Shown here: positions 11,391 to 26,300 of the stretch, piece after piece
Position numbering within the stretch: the first letter of the stretch is position 1
Layout of the letters: each line of letters starts with the position of its first letter
Assembly: GCF_949628215.1 (NCBI RefSeq)
Contig: NW_027441293.1
Location: 125,470 to 189,469, forward strand
Source: Phalacrocorax aristotelis
Lineage: Eukaryota > Chordata > Aves > Suliformes > Phalacrocoracidae
DNA: 64,000 bases
Direction of reading: 5' to 3'
The notes under the pieces: generated by a model
Databases searched by the model: none
Seen by the model: the letters and a program-made list of their open reading frames with translations, nothing else
What the model was told of the DNA's origin: nothing
Program-made: the position numbers and the translations under genes

Positions 11391-14300
11391 ATGCGAGACC
11401 TCGCGGCTCAGGTAACGAGCAGCCTGCTGCAGTTTCCCGAGGTGACCATTCAGGCTCTTGGGGAAGATGAGCTCACCCGAGGTTCTGTGCTGCGTGGGCG
11501 GTTTTCCAGAGGTGAGCCTTTTCCTTGAAATTGGGTCTTGCTGTGAAGTTGTTACTGCCTGGAGGTGACCTGAGGCACGGGGTCACAGTATCAGCTGTGT
11601 CAGGTTGGTGCTGCTCAGGTGCGTCAGGTTTTGAGAGAACAGAAAGGATGAACTATGACAAAATGATGAAAAATGTTAACATTAAAACCTTAGTAGAGTT
11701 AAACTTTGAAAGGACAACAGCCTGCGCCAGTCTTGAGCTATTAAAATAACACGGGCAAGTCAGTGAGCCCTCCTCAACTTCTAATTGAAGGAAAGGCAGT
11801 TTTCAAAAAAGTCCTGGTGTGGTTTTGGGCTGTATTTATTTGTACCATCATAACATCCCGTGCAGAACTAGTTCTTCCACAGTGTTAGAGAGGCAACCCC
11901 CCCTGCTTTTTCTTTCCTAGCCTGACTAAAAACAGAAGGAAGAGGAAAGCCCTGTTAGGCGCTGCAGCCAGGTTTGCAGAGTATTTAATGGGACGCAGAG
12001 GAGTGTCCCGGGAGAGCTGCTGAGAGCGGCTGAGCAGATGAGGTAGCTGACTTTGTCGGTGATCTGAAGGTAGCGCTGGGGGCCTGCCTGGGTGTCCGGG
12101 CGCCTGTGAAGACCATGTAGGATCTCTCTGTGTGACTGTAAGTGCAGTAGTTGAGTTAATACTCCCTTTGTGTTGGAAGTAGTTCAGTGAAACTAAATGT
12201 GCTAACTTCTCTCTGTGATCAGCGTGTGTAAAAGTTGAAATTGGCTCCCGCAGTGCCCATTTTAAGGTAATTCCTTGTTGAAGTCCAAATCCCTGCCCAA
12301 AGTAGGCGTGTGTCGAGCAAAGTTAGTAAACTAGAAAAGAATTGGCTGAGATTTTGCCATATTTGAAGTATATGCTTTAGGAGTTGTATTCTCCTATGTA
12401 TTTAGATGATTTCTAGCAAAACCAAGCTGAATATGGTATAAAGACTAGAGACCAATCTATTGTAATCTTTATCCCAAACAACCAGAATTCTTCAGTGCAG
12501 GAATGACAAGTCCAAATGCAAAATAATAAGGTGGTTCATTTTACGATGCATTGGTTGAGGATTCAGTGGGTGATTTTCAATAATCGACCGGAATTGGGTA
12601 AGCCTCTCTTGCTCTGTGAGGTACTTCTGTTGAAGCAAAGGGGCAGTGATTGTGATTTTCCTGTTGTTTTCAACCCTCTCTTGGGAGTTTGCTTTAGCCA
12701 GCCTTTTCTCTTCTTCCAGGGAGAGATGGGCTGGCCTGGCTGGCGTGTGGCCCTCAGCTGGAGGTCGTGAGCGCTGTGACGGGAGAGCGGCTCTCTGCAC
12801 ACCGTTTCAGTGGAGCCCGTGAGCAGCCTCCCACCATCCGCGTGGTGAAGGAGGTTTCCTGGCAGACGGGAACGGGGCTGCTGGTTGGCTTGAGAGAAGC
12901 AGAGGGAAGTGTTCTCTGCCTGTACGACCTTGGAACATCAAGCGTGGTTACAGCAGTAGTTCTGCCAGGAAGGGTAGGTCCTTTTTAATGGGGGAAACGT
13001 TGTCAGGTGCTGCATAACGCTGTTTCAGGAGCAGCTTTGGAGCGTCTCTTTGCTAGGACGTCCATTTTCTCTATTGTGTCATCATACTGTCACTGCAGAG
13101 TGTCCAGTCGAGAGCACCTTGATGTGAAATCGTGGGGTTAACGGTACCGTTATCCTTTGAGTTTGCTGAGAGAGTCAAACAAGTTTTCTGGTTTTACAGT
13201 AGAGCACGTAGTTACCTAATTCTCCACTTTGACAAAAAGGCCTTGAAAACTACCTTTTTTTTTTAGCCAGAGTGACAAAGACCTCGTCCTCACCCTGCCT
13301 TTCAAGTGTTGGTAACATACATGTCCTGAATGGTTCATTATGTCAGAAATACTGTCTTTAAAATATCTCAGACTTCCATGGCTGTGCTGTAGCTGACTTC
13401 GGCACATTCCCAGGAGTCTGGGACTAGCAAGCAGGTGACTTTAGAGCAAAGCACATTTTTCTGTTGACTTAGGATGGGAAAAAACAGGCTTCACTGCGTT
13501 ACCTGGCAGGTGGTTACAGACCGACTTTCAGCCTGAAGCCCTTGAACCTCTGCTTATTGCATATGGTGCTTGTGCCGTTGGGATACTCTGGTGTAATGTT
13601 GCTAATTTTCCCTGCCTTCTCTAACCCATAAACTCAAATGACGTCCTTTCCCCTCGGCTCCTTATCTGAATGTAGACAAGAGTCACCTTAAGGTAATGGG
13701 ACATCAAGATTCACTCTATCTTTACCACCTTAGAATCTGCGACAGATAAATACTTCTGTATTACTCAGCTTTCCAGAGCGTGATTGGGTTTGACTTGCTA
13801 GAATCCAGGCGGGGTTTGTTTGTCTGTAGCGCTACAGTGTGATTGCTGGCAGCGAGCGTTTGTGTGGTGGTGATTTCTAACGAGCTGAGCTGGGTTGGTG
13901 CTCCGCTGTGTGGGTTTGCCGATCGTCCTGGTAAATCTCAGCGTTTGAGATGGAAAGGCAAGCTGTGTGCTGACATAGACGTGCAGCCATTCAGACTTGT
14001 AAAAGCAAACCCGAATTGAAAATATTAATGGTATTAAATTGGTTTATAACGGTTGCATGTTTCAGAGCTCTGGAATGGTATTTTCCCCACTCTTCCTGGT
14101 TTGTGTGAGGCAGAAGGGCAGCTTTCAGAGTGAGGGAGCTGAGACAGGATTTCTGCGTTCGTTCCCAGAATGAGCTGGCAGCAGTGTAGGAGAGTGTGCA
14201 AAGCCAGTGCCTGGTGCCGTGGGAAAATAGGCAGTTCCAGGAGCTTCTACAGGGAAAACTGAAGCGTTAAAACTGGGAACCTGTATGCAAAGGTGGAAAA

Positions 14301-17300
14301 GGTGGATTTGGGGCCAGTTGTACAACAACAAAACGAGACCTTAAAAGAAAAAAAGTTAACAGCAACACGGGAACTTAGGCTGATTCTGCAGCACGATATG
14401 TGCAGTGTTTCTGCTTTCCTCCTGAGAGTCATCAAGGCTTAGAGCAGCAAGAATTCGAATAATCAACGCACTTTTGGTGGTGCTTTGAGTAGCTGAGAAG
14501 ATTGGAGATTTCATCTGATTTCCAGGAAGTGTGAAACAATATAAAGTTGTCTCAATTACTGCGGGCACTTCTAGGAGTAGAATTCTTGTGGCCCAAAGGA
14601 AAGGTAAATTCTGTAGCAGATTGCCAGGCAGCGCAGTCACAGCAAGTGCTTGATACGGGAGAGGAGAGAACTTTGGGGCTTGGAGGTTTGGTCAGTTTTT
14701 CCCCACCTCTGGGGAGAAAAACCAATATATATAAAAAAAGGAATCCTTGTGGTGCTCACTGCTCTGTTCCATTGTCGTGTAACAGGTTGGTGTTGATGTA
14801 AAGCTCCCTGGTGTCACTGTGTGACATTATGCAAGGAGGCTGAAGGGCAGCCCGTGTTCTTTTGTTGTGGAGCCTTAGTGCAGGAGCCCTCACGTGCTGG
14901 TGTCTCTGCTGGAGCAGTCAGGGCTGTCCCGGGAGGGGCTGCAGGTGCTGAAAGGTCTGTCTTCATCAGGGCCTTGTACTAAAGCTGCTGGCAGGCGGCT
15001 CCGCGTGTTACAGAGCAGCGTGCGCTTCTCCTCAGCGGGAGCTGGCTTTTGGCGAACCAGCTGCTGGGCTTTTTGCCGCTGTTTCGGCACTGAAAACTTT
15101 TCTGCTTTCCCTGGTTGCTCTTTTGATTCTAAATGAGGACTGGTGTAACTTTCCCTAAGCTGGTATCTCCCTTCCACTATCTGTAACAATACTCCATTGC
15201 CGTGGCAGCGGTGTGTCTCCCCTGCAACTTGGCCGCTGCCGCGTCTGACTGAGAGCCGAGATTTGCCCTAATACCTGTTTGGCAAAGAAGGCGTGGGCTG
15301 TATCCCAGTGCTGACGGGCTGGGGGCCGTGGGAGAGCGAGAGTGAGTTTGGTCTTTCTTACTCCAGTCCCTTAAATACGGTCAAGTTTCTTGCATTTAAC
15401 GGATTTTCTGTGTTGTCTTCGAGTTAATGGTTTCTAAGTAGAAAATGGAACTTGGTAAGCTGTGATAATAGACTGCACCATTGCAGTTGGAGTGAGCTCA
15501 GCGAAATCCCTGCAGGAAACCCAGTAAACGGAAGGCAGTAACGGATTTTTGTACCGGACATTTTTGGGGGTTGGTTTGTTTGTTTGTTTTGTCTGGATAT
15601 AATTGGGATCAATGCTGTGTTTTTAAGTCTTACAACCCTGTATTTACTTTCTTGCTTCTGATGGGCTGGTTCTGGCTTCACTTTTGAGTGATTTCTATTT
15701 AGCTTGTCAAAGAGCTTAAATACTAACTTGTAGTTTTCCTGTAGGTAACTGCTGTAGAGCCCATAACCAACCCCGGAGGAGCCAGCGTGAGGCCTTGGCA
15801 CCTGCACCAGGCTCTGCAAGGGTTTTGTGGCGTGGCAGCGGTGGCGACAGATGTTGGTCATCTGCTTGTGGTGGACCTTGGTTTGGATGATCTCTCTTGC
15901 AGTCAGAGGGAGAATGAACCATCGGGTGAGCTTGCGGTTTCTAAACTTGAACGGAAAAGTAAGAAAACTTGAGTCTTTTAAATCACCAACACGCATCCCA
16001 CTTTGAAGCTACTGCTGTGCAGACGTTTATGGCTGCTGATTACAGGTGGCGGTTTGACATCGTCTAGTCCTGAATGGATTAAAAATGGGAGTGGCTTCAT
16101 ACTCCTCCTAAGGTTACAAATACCCCCTCCCACCAGGGTCCCTCTGTCACGGTGACTCTCGCCAGTGAGGGGTAGGAATTTGACCATCCGAGTCAGTGCA
16201 GCTGCCTGACAGGAAGGTGTGTCGGACGTGCCCTATTTCCTGGGAATGTTCTTCTGCTTCTGTTCATTGACTTGGGGCAAAGTTTAGGCTTGTTTTTTAA
16301 AGTAAATATGCCTTACCAAAATCCCTGCATTTGACCAAACGGAACCTGTACTTGGTGTACTCGGATTGCATACGCTGTTTTTGCTCTTACAAGAGTGGCC
16401 TCGGGAGCTGGTGTCACTTCAAGTAGCTTCACGATGAGGCCCAAACTCCTGATGTGCAGAGCCCAGGAAGAATTTGTCTATGGAGGTTTCGCTTTCACCT
16501 GGTTTTGAAATAGGAGCGAGGATACCTGTCCAGTCAGAGAGTTCCTATGTGCTCTGAATGCGTACAAAATGGGAAGAGCAGACAAAGTATTGCATCAATG
16601 GGTATTTTGCCGGGGATGGTAGAATTAGATCATACATGTTGTCACGTCAGTGTTTCAAATGCAACCTGAATGGCATAACGCATTCCTTTATTGTGTGGTT
16701 TTGTGCGTGCAGGTCTAACAGTTGTCACTAGAGCTGCTGCTGGCGTTTCACAAGGAAGAGCAACCGTGACCAGAGCAGGGAGACATCTCTGCCTTCAGTT
16801 ACAGTGTTCTTCAGGAACAGCAGTATCGACCCTGTGCTACATCAGCAGAAGCAACCAGCTCGCTGTGGGTTTTTCCGACGGCTCCTTGTCACTGTGGAAT
16901 ATGAAAACTCTGCAGCGGGAGTAAGTCGGCCTTTGCACTTGGTCACGCCTGGAGGTGCAGGGCTCTCAAGGCTCTGCTTGAGGAGGAAGTCTGTTAATTT
17001 AAAGAGCCCTTTTTCAGGGAGGGAAATGTGGAGTGTAATCTTGGAGTGTTTAGGAATCCCCTTCTGAAGTAACCATTGAGCCATACCTGGATTCAGTGGG
17101 CCGCCTTCTCCCCAGCGGGCTGGGATTGTTCTCCTTATTGTGCCTGTGGGCTGAGGAACTGCGGAAAGCTCCCTTCTCTGGGTTCTGTCAAGCAGTTAGG
17201 GCGTGAGAGAGCTGCTTTCCATAAGGCAGTTTGTTCCACCAGCAGTATTCAGTGACAGCAGGAGTTGTGTGTGTTTCAATGAAAGAGATTGTAGACATTA

Positions 17301-20300
17301 TTTCTCAGAACCAGCTCCTGCAATGAGGGCACCCATTGAAAGGCTGAAGTATGTTAATGGTGGGATTGTGGTGATAATATTCTTTAAAGCGTCCAGGTTG
17401 AAAGGAGTGAGACATGAAAGCTCAAGAGCTGATCTGTGGCTGAAAAGACATTCTCTCCCACATTTCAGCCTCGACCAAAAGAGGGGACTGACCCATTCCA
17501 AGGCAGCGATGCATGGGAATGAAAGTCTGCTTGGAACACTTGGAGGTGGAATAAGGGTCGTGTCAAGGGATAAGCAACAGAGAAATTAGGGAGATGATTT
17601 CAGCTCTGCCAAAGAGCAATCCCCCCTGGAATATCTGACCCAATTCAGATCGGGATTCACTTAAGCAAATCTGCAGTGACTCACCGGGAACTATTGGCGG
17701 CATGAATAGAGAGTGGAGGGATAGTGAGGTGGCAAGAATAGATTGTGAAGGTGCAAAGAAGGTTCAGAAGTCTGGAGGAGAAACGCTTTAGATAGTCCAA
17801 GTAAAGAAACAAGACACTACTGGTGTTTGGCACTGTTTTCAGCTTGTGCAGAAGAGAGGCTGCATTTTCAGTTCAATATTGAAGCAGGCGACAAGAGTAG
17901 GAAGAATCTTTTGCCTGGCAGCTGAAGGAATCTTTCATGTTCCTGCTCCGCAGGCAGAGGAGGAGATAAAGCCAGGTTATTGCCCGTGAGGGACAGTAAT
18001 TTCCTCACCTCGTGGCTGTTGCATCAAAAGCAGTCGCTCCCGTGACTCCCTTGTTTGAGATGGGAGTGTGACCTTCTGTGCCTTGAGGAGAAGCACGTCA
18101 GGGGCTCTTTGCTCAGAAGATGCTTCTCCCCTTCTACAAACAGGCAGGGCCACCAGGCTCACCTGCTTTCTTTGGTTTTTTTAACCCTGCAGGCACCACT
18201 GTCAGCTGGAAGGAGGAAGGATTCCTGTCTGCGCCGTTACTTTTCAAGAGCCTGAGCATGATCCTCGCAACTGTTGCTACTTGTGGGCTGTTCAGTCGAC
18301 GCAAGAAAGGTGAATAAAAGCTTACTATCGGCCACTGATTTTTCTTTTTTTTTTGAGTATTTGTTCACCTAGAGTTGACCCACGTGTATTTGTTTTGTTG
18401 AATTAGCCGTGCAGGAGATTCTCTCCGGTATGGAAGGAGCTGACGGTGCGATTTGTACAGGATGTAACAGGGATGAAGAGGGACCTACTAGTTCCTCCCT
18501 GCTGAAAGGCAGCAAAGCGACAGTGGCTCTATTTCTGTGCTGGCATTCTTAAATGGCTTCCTTTGTTTCCTGATGACTGCTTCATGGTTTGCTTGATATT
18601 CACACCGTGGTATTAAGATACCATGGAGCGCAGTGGAGGCTGCAGCTCCAGAGCACTAAAGGTGCGGATCCACCAGCCTGCTGCCCCTAAAGGAGGAGGT
18701 GACAGCATGGCCGGTTCCCTGGTGCCAGCCTGAGCCTTGGTGAGCCAGCTCAGCTCGGCTGGCAGGGAAGGTGTTCAGCAGCCAAGTCGGTGGTTTCCTG
18801 CTGGGCTAATGACTGAAACGAGGGTGTGGAAGGTGCCGTGTGTGCAGGGGAGGGACTGGAGCTTTGGTGGGAAGGGAAGGGGAGAAAGATCTGCCCCCTT
18901 CAGCATCAGCAAGCTATTTACTCAGCTCGGCTGCTCATGGAGTGGCAATCTTTTTCAGTTTGACTGTAAAGCAGTTTTGATTGCGAGCTCTTCAATGCAA
19001 AGAACTGTTCCCAACCATTTTTATTCCATAGAACACCTTGAAGCTTCCAGATTGTATGGGTAGCCTTTGCCCCAGAAGCTGTTAGTGTCCAAATTTCCTC
19101 CTTTGTGGTTTGGTGGCTAAATGTGACCAATTCTCAGGTTTTGGGAAGGGCTGTTTTTCTTTTGAGCCAGACAATGCTATTAAGGAAACCTCAGCCTAGA
19201 TCTAAGGAAAGGGTAACGAGGACTATAAAGCAGCTTTGTAACCAAATGTCATCATTTATACCTTTTCCAGTGAAGGCGATGCCGTGAGTTTACATCTGTT
19301 GCAGTTAGCGTTCGCAGACAGGAGGCGCTTGGCTTCAGGACAAGTCATGTACGAGGTAAGACGTGCACGTCCGTGAAAGGCTGGAAAGAGTCCTTTTCCC
19401 TAAGGGAGCATCAGTGAAGTTGGCAGGGAGAATATGGACCATGACAATTCAGAGATGACTTAAAAAGAAAGAATCTTTTGCTGAGTCTTCCTGGGCACGG
19501 CCTTTGTCCATACTTTTTGAAAAGAAGTCGTACAATTTCATACCGCCGTGTCGTGTGTTCCAGCCAGGGCCGTCTGCAAAGAGCCCGTATAAATTCAGTT
19601 CCTGAAGAGGCAGCAGCTTTTACAAATAAAATGATTCTTCATTTAAACACCAACTGAATGGCATGTAGGAAGAGAAGACAGGGCTTTGAGTAGCTCTGTT
19701 TAACCAAACTGCAGAGTTGAATAAGGTTCTGTCTGTCTCCCTTCCTTAAAACACGGGCGTACAGCTTTATTCTGTTCCGGTCTTCAGGTTTAAATTCTTG
19801 CTTTCCCTTTGAGCTCTGTCAGCAGGACTTCACATGATGCTCACCTGCAGGGTCTCTTCGGTGCTGGTCCTGAAACTTAGTAGCTCTAAAGAGAACTCTT
19901 TCTACTTTTTGGCTGCGTTACCTATGAACTCTGCTCTTGAAGCCAGCAAAATACGCAAATACAGTAAAGAGTGGTCTGATTTGGTCAAAAAAGTATATGT
20001 AAATTTTTAGAAGTGGCTCCAAAGAGGTTGTGTTTAAAATAGAGATGAAGTAGCCTTACCTCTCTGTTATCTAACAGATAGAAGATGCGTTTTTAGAACG
20101 TATAATTTTATTCAGTGTTATGCCTGAAACCCTTGCAAAATCTTTTTGATGGGAAAGTAATCTTAATTCAGAGCATGTCTTTCCTGTTGAGGTGCAGTAG
20201 GAGAGGATCTGTGCTCTACAGCCTTGATATTTATTAGTAGTATTTCCTAGAATGGTTAAGAGAAAGCTTGCCTGTTCTCAGAGTAGGTGAGTTAAATGTA

Positions 20301-23300
20301 ACGTATCAGGTCATACGAGAATGGATTGTCTCGTGCCAGCTCATGCCAGTTCCTTCTAGAGCTCTGAAACTTTAGGAAACTTGGGTAGAATGAGGTACAA
20401 TCAATTTTTTTATTTTCTGGTAGGTTTTTGGAGACTTTTAGCTGCTTGGTTTTTGGTTTTGTTTGGTTGGTTTTTAATTGTAGAGCTGCTCTTTGTCCAC
20501 AATCCACACGCCCATGTGTTGTAGGGTAGATCATTTGACCAAGTGCTGTATTTGGAAAGACAGTATTTCAGTCAATGCTTGCTTAGCAAATGGTGGTCTC
20601 AGAGGTTCCACACAATCCTGCTGGAGTTTCTGTAGGTCTCAAAGTAGTTTGCTGACTCTGTAGGGATTTGTGATCCTAAACGCCTTGCCCACGTGCATGC
20701 CATGTCCGCCGGGTTGTTTTGCTGTTGGCTGCACTTGGTGAAGGCAGGGAGGCATATTTCACCCATCAGTCCCTGAGGAGGTGAGAGGAGGAGCTGGCAG
20801 GAGCTGACGTGGTTTGAGAGAAGAGTGTGACTCAGTAAGAAGTTCTCATGGCTACTCCTGAGGGATGGGCTTTCACTCTAGCGGTGTGTGCCTATAGATA
20901 ATGCCTTGCAAGAGAGCTTTGGCTGCTGGAAGGCCGTGACTCCTCTAACTTCATCAGTTCTGTGATCAAGTCATGGAACAAAGCGCTTTGCATGCCTATG
21001 TATGGCATTATTTCAGATCTCCCTTTGTAGCTAAATATGTAGGTTTGTGAAGAAACCGGGATGGTGCAGGGAATTCTGCAAAACACATTTAGAACCAATA
21101 TTGTGAGGGAAATGCTCAGTTTTGAAAATGTGCAAAGCTTTTACGGCCAAACTTACCCGTTACGGTTTGACACTCAGTTCTCTTGCGTGTCAGCTGTAGT
21201 TTCTCTTTGCCATCAGATTAAGTGCCTGGGAGAGATACAGTACAATATGCAGGTTCTATTAGACATAGACATTCTTTCCTACTGAGGTATAATGTCTGCT
21301 TTTCTCTCAGAATGACCCTTCTCTCGCCTGTGATTTTTTCCGCAGCGTTTGGCATCCTGTGTTGAAAAGTACAGTTTGGATCTGGCGGGCGGAGCCTTTC
21401 CCTTGAGAGGGCAGGGCAGCAAGGCCAAACTACTCAGCTGTCAGGCTATAGAAACCTTTCCCAACCGCGCAGCCAGAGAAGGCAGCGTTGATGAAGGTTT
21501 GTTCCTGATGTCCCTGTTTGGTTTTTCTAAACTAAATGGTTTTGGCATCCAAGCAATGAATGCTGTTCCATACCCACAGCCTGAAAGTCTTAAGTCTCTG
21601 TATAAACTAACTTCTTGGGCTTATTTCAAAGGAAAAACTGGGTGCTGAAATTCTGTGGGACTTGTTAAAATAAACCCTATTTTTCCCTTCAATGCTTGCT
21701 GACATGCTGTAGCGATGTATGGTGGGGTCACCTCTATAACGCCTGTCAGTCATTTTATTCCTCCAGCTCTCGTCTTTGAACAGTAAGATCATCCCCTCCA
21801 TTGCTTAGGAATGTTCCCTCAACTTTCTTTTTTCCCCTCTTCCAACCTATGCCTGCACCTGCATCCAGCTGGCGGCCGGTCAGGAGTGCTGTTCCCCAGG
21901 GCTCGGTCCTGGGGCCAGATCTGTTTGATACCTTCCCCAACCACCTGGATGAGCCGGCAGTGTGCCCGCGTGGCCAGGAAGGCCACCAGCATCCTGGCTT
22001 GTATGAGAGATAGTGTGGCCAGCAGGAGTAGGGCAGTGATCGTCCCCCTCTACTCGGCAGTGGTGAGGCTGCACCTCGAATCCTGTGTTCAGTTTTGGGC
22101 CCCTCACTACGAGAAAGACACTGAGGTGCTGAGTGTGTCCAAAGAAGGGCAGCGAAGCTGGTGAAGGGTCTAGAGCACAAGGTTTAGTTGGGATCTTAGG
22201 AAAAATTTCTTCACAGAAAGGGTTGCGAAGCAGTGGAACAGGCTGCCCAGGGAAGTGGTGGCGTCACCATCCCTGGAGGGAGTTAAAAGACGTGCAGACG
22301 TGGCGCTTTGGGACAGGGTTTAGTGGTGGACTTGGCAGTATGAGGTTTACAGTTGGGCTCGATGATCTTAAGGGCCTTTTCCAACCTAAATGACTCTACG
22401 AGTCTATGATCTGCCTGTGCACTTTGCCCTCTCTGTGTCTAATAGGTTCCTACACCTACAAGCTCTTAAAGCAATAGCTTCTGGCTTCCCTCGTCCGGAC
22501 CGACAGTTAAAACTCCTCTGGTGTCTTTCATTACCTTGCAATAATGAGATGTGCATCTCTGGGTTTGCACATCCAGTGATGCTCTGAGCACATCTCTGAG
22601 CCGGCTGCAGTGATAACTTCCACAGCCTTTTGTTTGGGTGTGTGAATGCCCTTCCCTCTCTTCTTACTGGCCTTAACTTATGTCTGCTTGTTACAAAGAC
22701 GACACTGGCATGACTTTCTAGGCTATTTGTGTTTATTAGCTTTGACTTAGTCCTGAAGAGGCAGCTTCCACCTCTTTTGGGGTGCCATCCTCTAACAACA
22801 GCGTGTCAAAATCTAATGAAAACCCCTTTGGATTTTCTCCACTTGTGTCACGATTCTGAGGAGAGGGCCTTCTAAAACCTTGTCAAAAACAACCAACACA
22901 CGCACCCACCAAAAAACCCAAACCAAAACCAACAAAAAAGGCCCTTTCGGTCCCCTTTTCATGAAGTCTGAGGCATGGAAAAATGCTTGTCATTTTTCTG
23001 ATGGCTCCTCATTAGCTTTTATCCAGAAACTATTCAAGTTGTAGGCCCACATGAGCTTCTGTTGGATGTGGGTTGAGGTTAGAAATGCAGCTGGCTTCTG
23101 ATTTATGAAACTAATTGACATCTTCAAAGGCAGTTTCAGCGGCTCACACAAGTGAAAGGGCACAGAAGCTCACGATGACACACAGTAAAGTGTGGGAGGC
23201 TCCCTGAGCAGCCCTGATGAACTCAGCAGAGAACAGAGACCCATTTTGCCAAATGACCTGTCTCCTGGTTCCCTGCTCTGTCAGGGTAAAGGATGCACCC

Positions 23301-26300
23301 CCCACTTTGCTCACATCTGGAGAATGCCTTCTCCCCAGAGGCGACAGACCATGCCACTTCTTGAGAGAACCCGAGTGTAACATGGTCAATGTTTGATGTT
23401 AAACTCTTTGTTCCAATCTCCTGTTTGTTGGGGTTGGGTTTTGGTGTTTGTTTTGTGTGATAATTGTGTTCTTTCATTCTGACTGTGCTGGAAAGGAGCT
23501 ATTCGTAACACTCGTAATCGAGTCGAATCTGGAAATTAATCATGCCAGCTGAGTGATCAAGTGTATATGACAAGAATTTGTATGCTTTCTAAAAGCAGCA
23601 AAGTATGTTTTCCTAGGGTGGTGGGTTGGTTTTTGGTTTTTGTTTTTTTCTAACCATCTTGATGCACTCTTACTGTATGGGAAACTTGATTACCTGACAA
23701 TTGTGAATTGGATTTGTCTTAGGACGGATACAGGTTGAACTCGCAAAGGGGGCAGCATGACTGAAACCTATCACAGAGGTGATGCTATGGTGTACATTGT
23801 TAAAATTCTTCTTAGTCAAGTGTTGCGTTTCATGAGTGACGTAACAGAATGAATCCAAAATAGAAAGTGATGTTTTGAAAATGTCAGATAGATTGTATTT
23901 TCTCCCACTAAGAAACAATGTCTTGCCTTTTCCAGTCATATCTCCTGGCACCAGTGTCTCAGTCTTCAGCTGGCAAGTGAATACACGCGGCCAGGGAAAA
24001 CCATCTACTTATTTGGGTGTATTTGACTTTGACTGCTGGTATCAGGCTCAAAAGCCAGGCTCGCTAAGGTAGGTTTTTATGAAGCTGGTTTCAGTATCCC
24101 TCCCCATAATTCATTGGAAAGTCGGCGTTTAGCTTCTGCACTTGTTTTCTTTCAGGCCAGAAGAATCCCTTCAGGACTGCCCCTATTTTGCACTGTGGTC
24201 ACTGGATGCTGTAACAAGCACGACTGCTCCAAACCTCCTTCTGGATGTTGTGGTGCAGGAGCGCAGCCTAAGCTGGAGAGTTCCTCCTTCTTATCCACAA
24301 CCTGAGCTGTGTTTTCATCCAAGCACCTATAATTTTGGTAGGTATTACACGGCTTTGAATAGTGATAAGCTTAAACGAGCTCAAATGCCATTTATTGGTT
24401 CTCCTGTTCACTGTTTGTCACGCAAAAACCCAACCAAACCGAAACACCCCAACCCCCCACCCACCCAACTGTGATGACGTTGTACTGACCAAGTGTGTGC
24501 TGTTGTGACACCTGCCTGACAGGCGGCTGGGTCTGGGGGTTGGGTGCTTCTGTAACGCAGCCCGTGAGGTGGTGCTGGTGATCAAATGAAATGACTCTGG
24601 GCTGAAGCTCAAAGCGCAGCACCTCGATAGCCCCGGAGGGAAAATCTCTACACTCAGTCATCGTTTTTCTAAAAAAGGCTGTAAGTGATGTGATGAGAAG
24701 AACGGGTATTCAGTTGTACCTTTCCAGAGGTTGCTGTGACAAAAATGTAAACTGGTGCTACCATCACGGTGAGAGTATGGAATGTTGTCCAACGTTCATT
24801 GTCTCTGCAGATGGCACGTGCCTGCTGAGCTCTGGAGTTGTTCATGTGACGTGCAGCGGCTTCCGGAAGGAGGTGATCTTTTACTGTATCTTTATTGAGA
24901 ATGTCAAGAGATGGACCTTTCCTAAGCTTTCCATGGCGCTGCTTTCGGTGTCAGGGACCATTTAATGCTCCTCCTGCCCATCCACACGCGTAACTGCAAT
25001 TGTACCCTACCAGTTTTATCAAATGTAATGTTTGAGGTCCCCTCTTGGGAGTGTAAACGCACCGTTGTCTCCTGTTGAAGCACGATCAGGGCCTGAATGT
25101 TTAGAAAGGAAGAGAGTGCTGCTCTAGGAGCAGGAAGAGAAAGTCGGGGAAAGCTGTTCCTTCTCTCTCATCAATGAGTGCAACTGCCTGCGTGGTCCTG
25201 AGTTCGGGTTTTGATCCCTGATTACCTTGGAAAAGAGGACAGAACGGAGAAAAGGAAGCATCGTTCCCTCAGAACAACCTTCCCCCCCCGTCAGTCTCTC
25301 AAAGCATTAGGTTCCGTGCAGGACCTGACGATGGGGGTGTCTCACTCGGATGCGAGTGGCTGCGAACATCCGCTTGCGGGACTATACCTGATCGTTTGCT
25401 TCCAAGGCAGTGAGCTGCAGCAAACAATTGCTGTTGGCAGCTCTACCCGATGACTTCCCTGTATTTTCCCTTCATTGGTCGGCTTTGCTGCAGCCTCTCA
25501 AAGCAGATCTTCACCTCTGTAGCCTTTGCCTTGTGCTACAGGTGCCCAACTGACTCCTCTGGGACTGCCCTCTTGTTGCTGCAACACCTCAGTCACCTTT
25601 AGCTCGTGACACCCACCACCTTCTCTCTGCTTTATCCCACCGCAGTGACTTCACCCCCCTCCTTCAGAGGTTTCCTATTTGCAGGGCACCAACCTTTCTC
25701 TCTCCTCTGAAGGATTTCCCTGAGAGATGCAGCCTTTGTGATGAAGAACCCATCTTCACCCAGGCAGGCTCCAAGCGAAATGCTGAGCGAGCGAGTCATC
25801 AGGCAGAGGAGCACTTAGTAGGAAGGGGAGAGCAGGCTTTCCCTGCCCTCATCTTCCTCTCTACTGGATTCCTCACCAGATCTGTGGGGGTGCGCTGGGG
25901 CAAAGAGCACTTGTGCACAGTGTGGTAGCTAACATGAACGTCTTGGCAGGTTGGCCTGGCCCATAGGCTGTTTCTTTTGCAAGCCTGATGTAGGCTCTTC
26001 CATTCAGATTGGGTGATCTGATGTCAGCTCCACGTTGGAAATAATTGGGAAATGCAGAAATTTGTCATACCCTTTGCTGAATTGAGACTAGATCATTCAG
26101 AGGCTTGTTAGGCATTTGAGCAGGAATTGCTTGTGAATGTGAGTAAGACAAATCTCAGAATTAGGGGCAAGAAGCTTGGTTTGGGGTTTTGTTTGCCACC
26201 GTAAGTTGTACTCGGTGTGTTTCCTTGTCTGAGACTGGTTTTCAGAAAAAGATAGAAATCTGATGTGTGTATTCGAATGTGTAGAAATGGCTTTGAATGT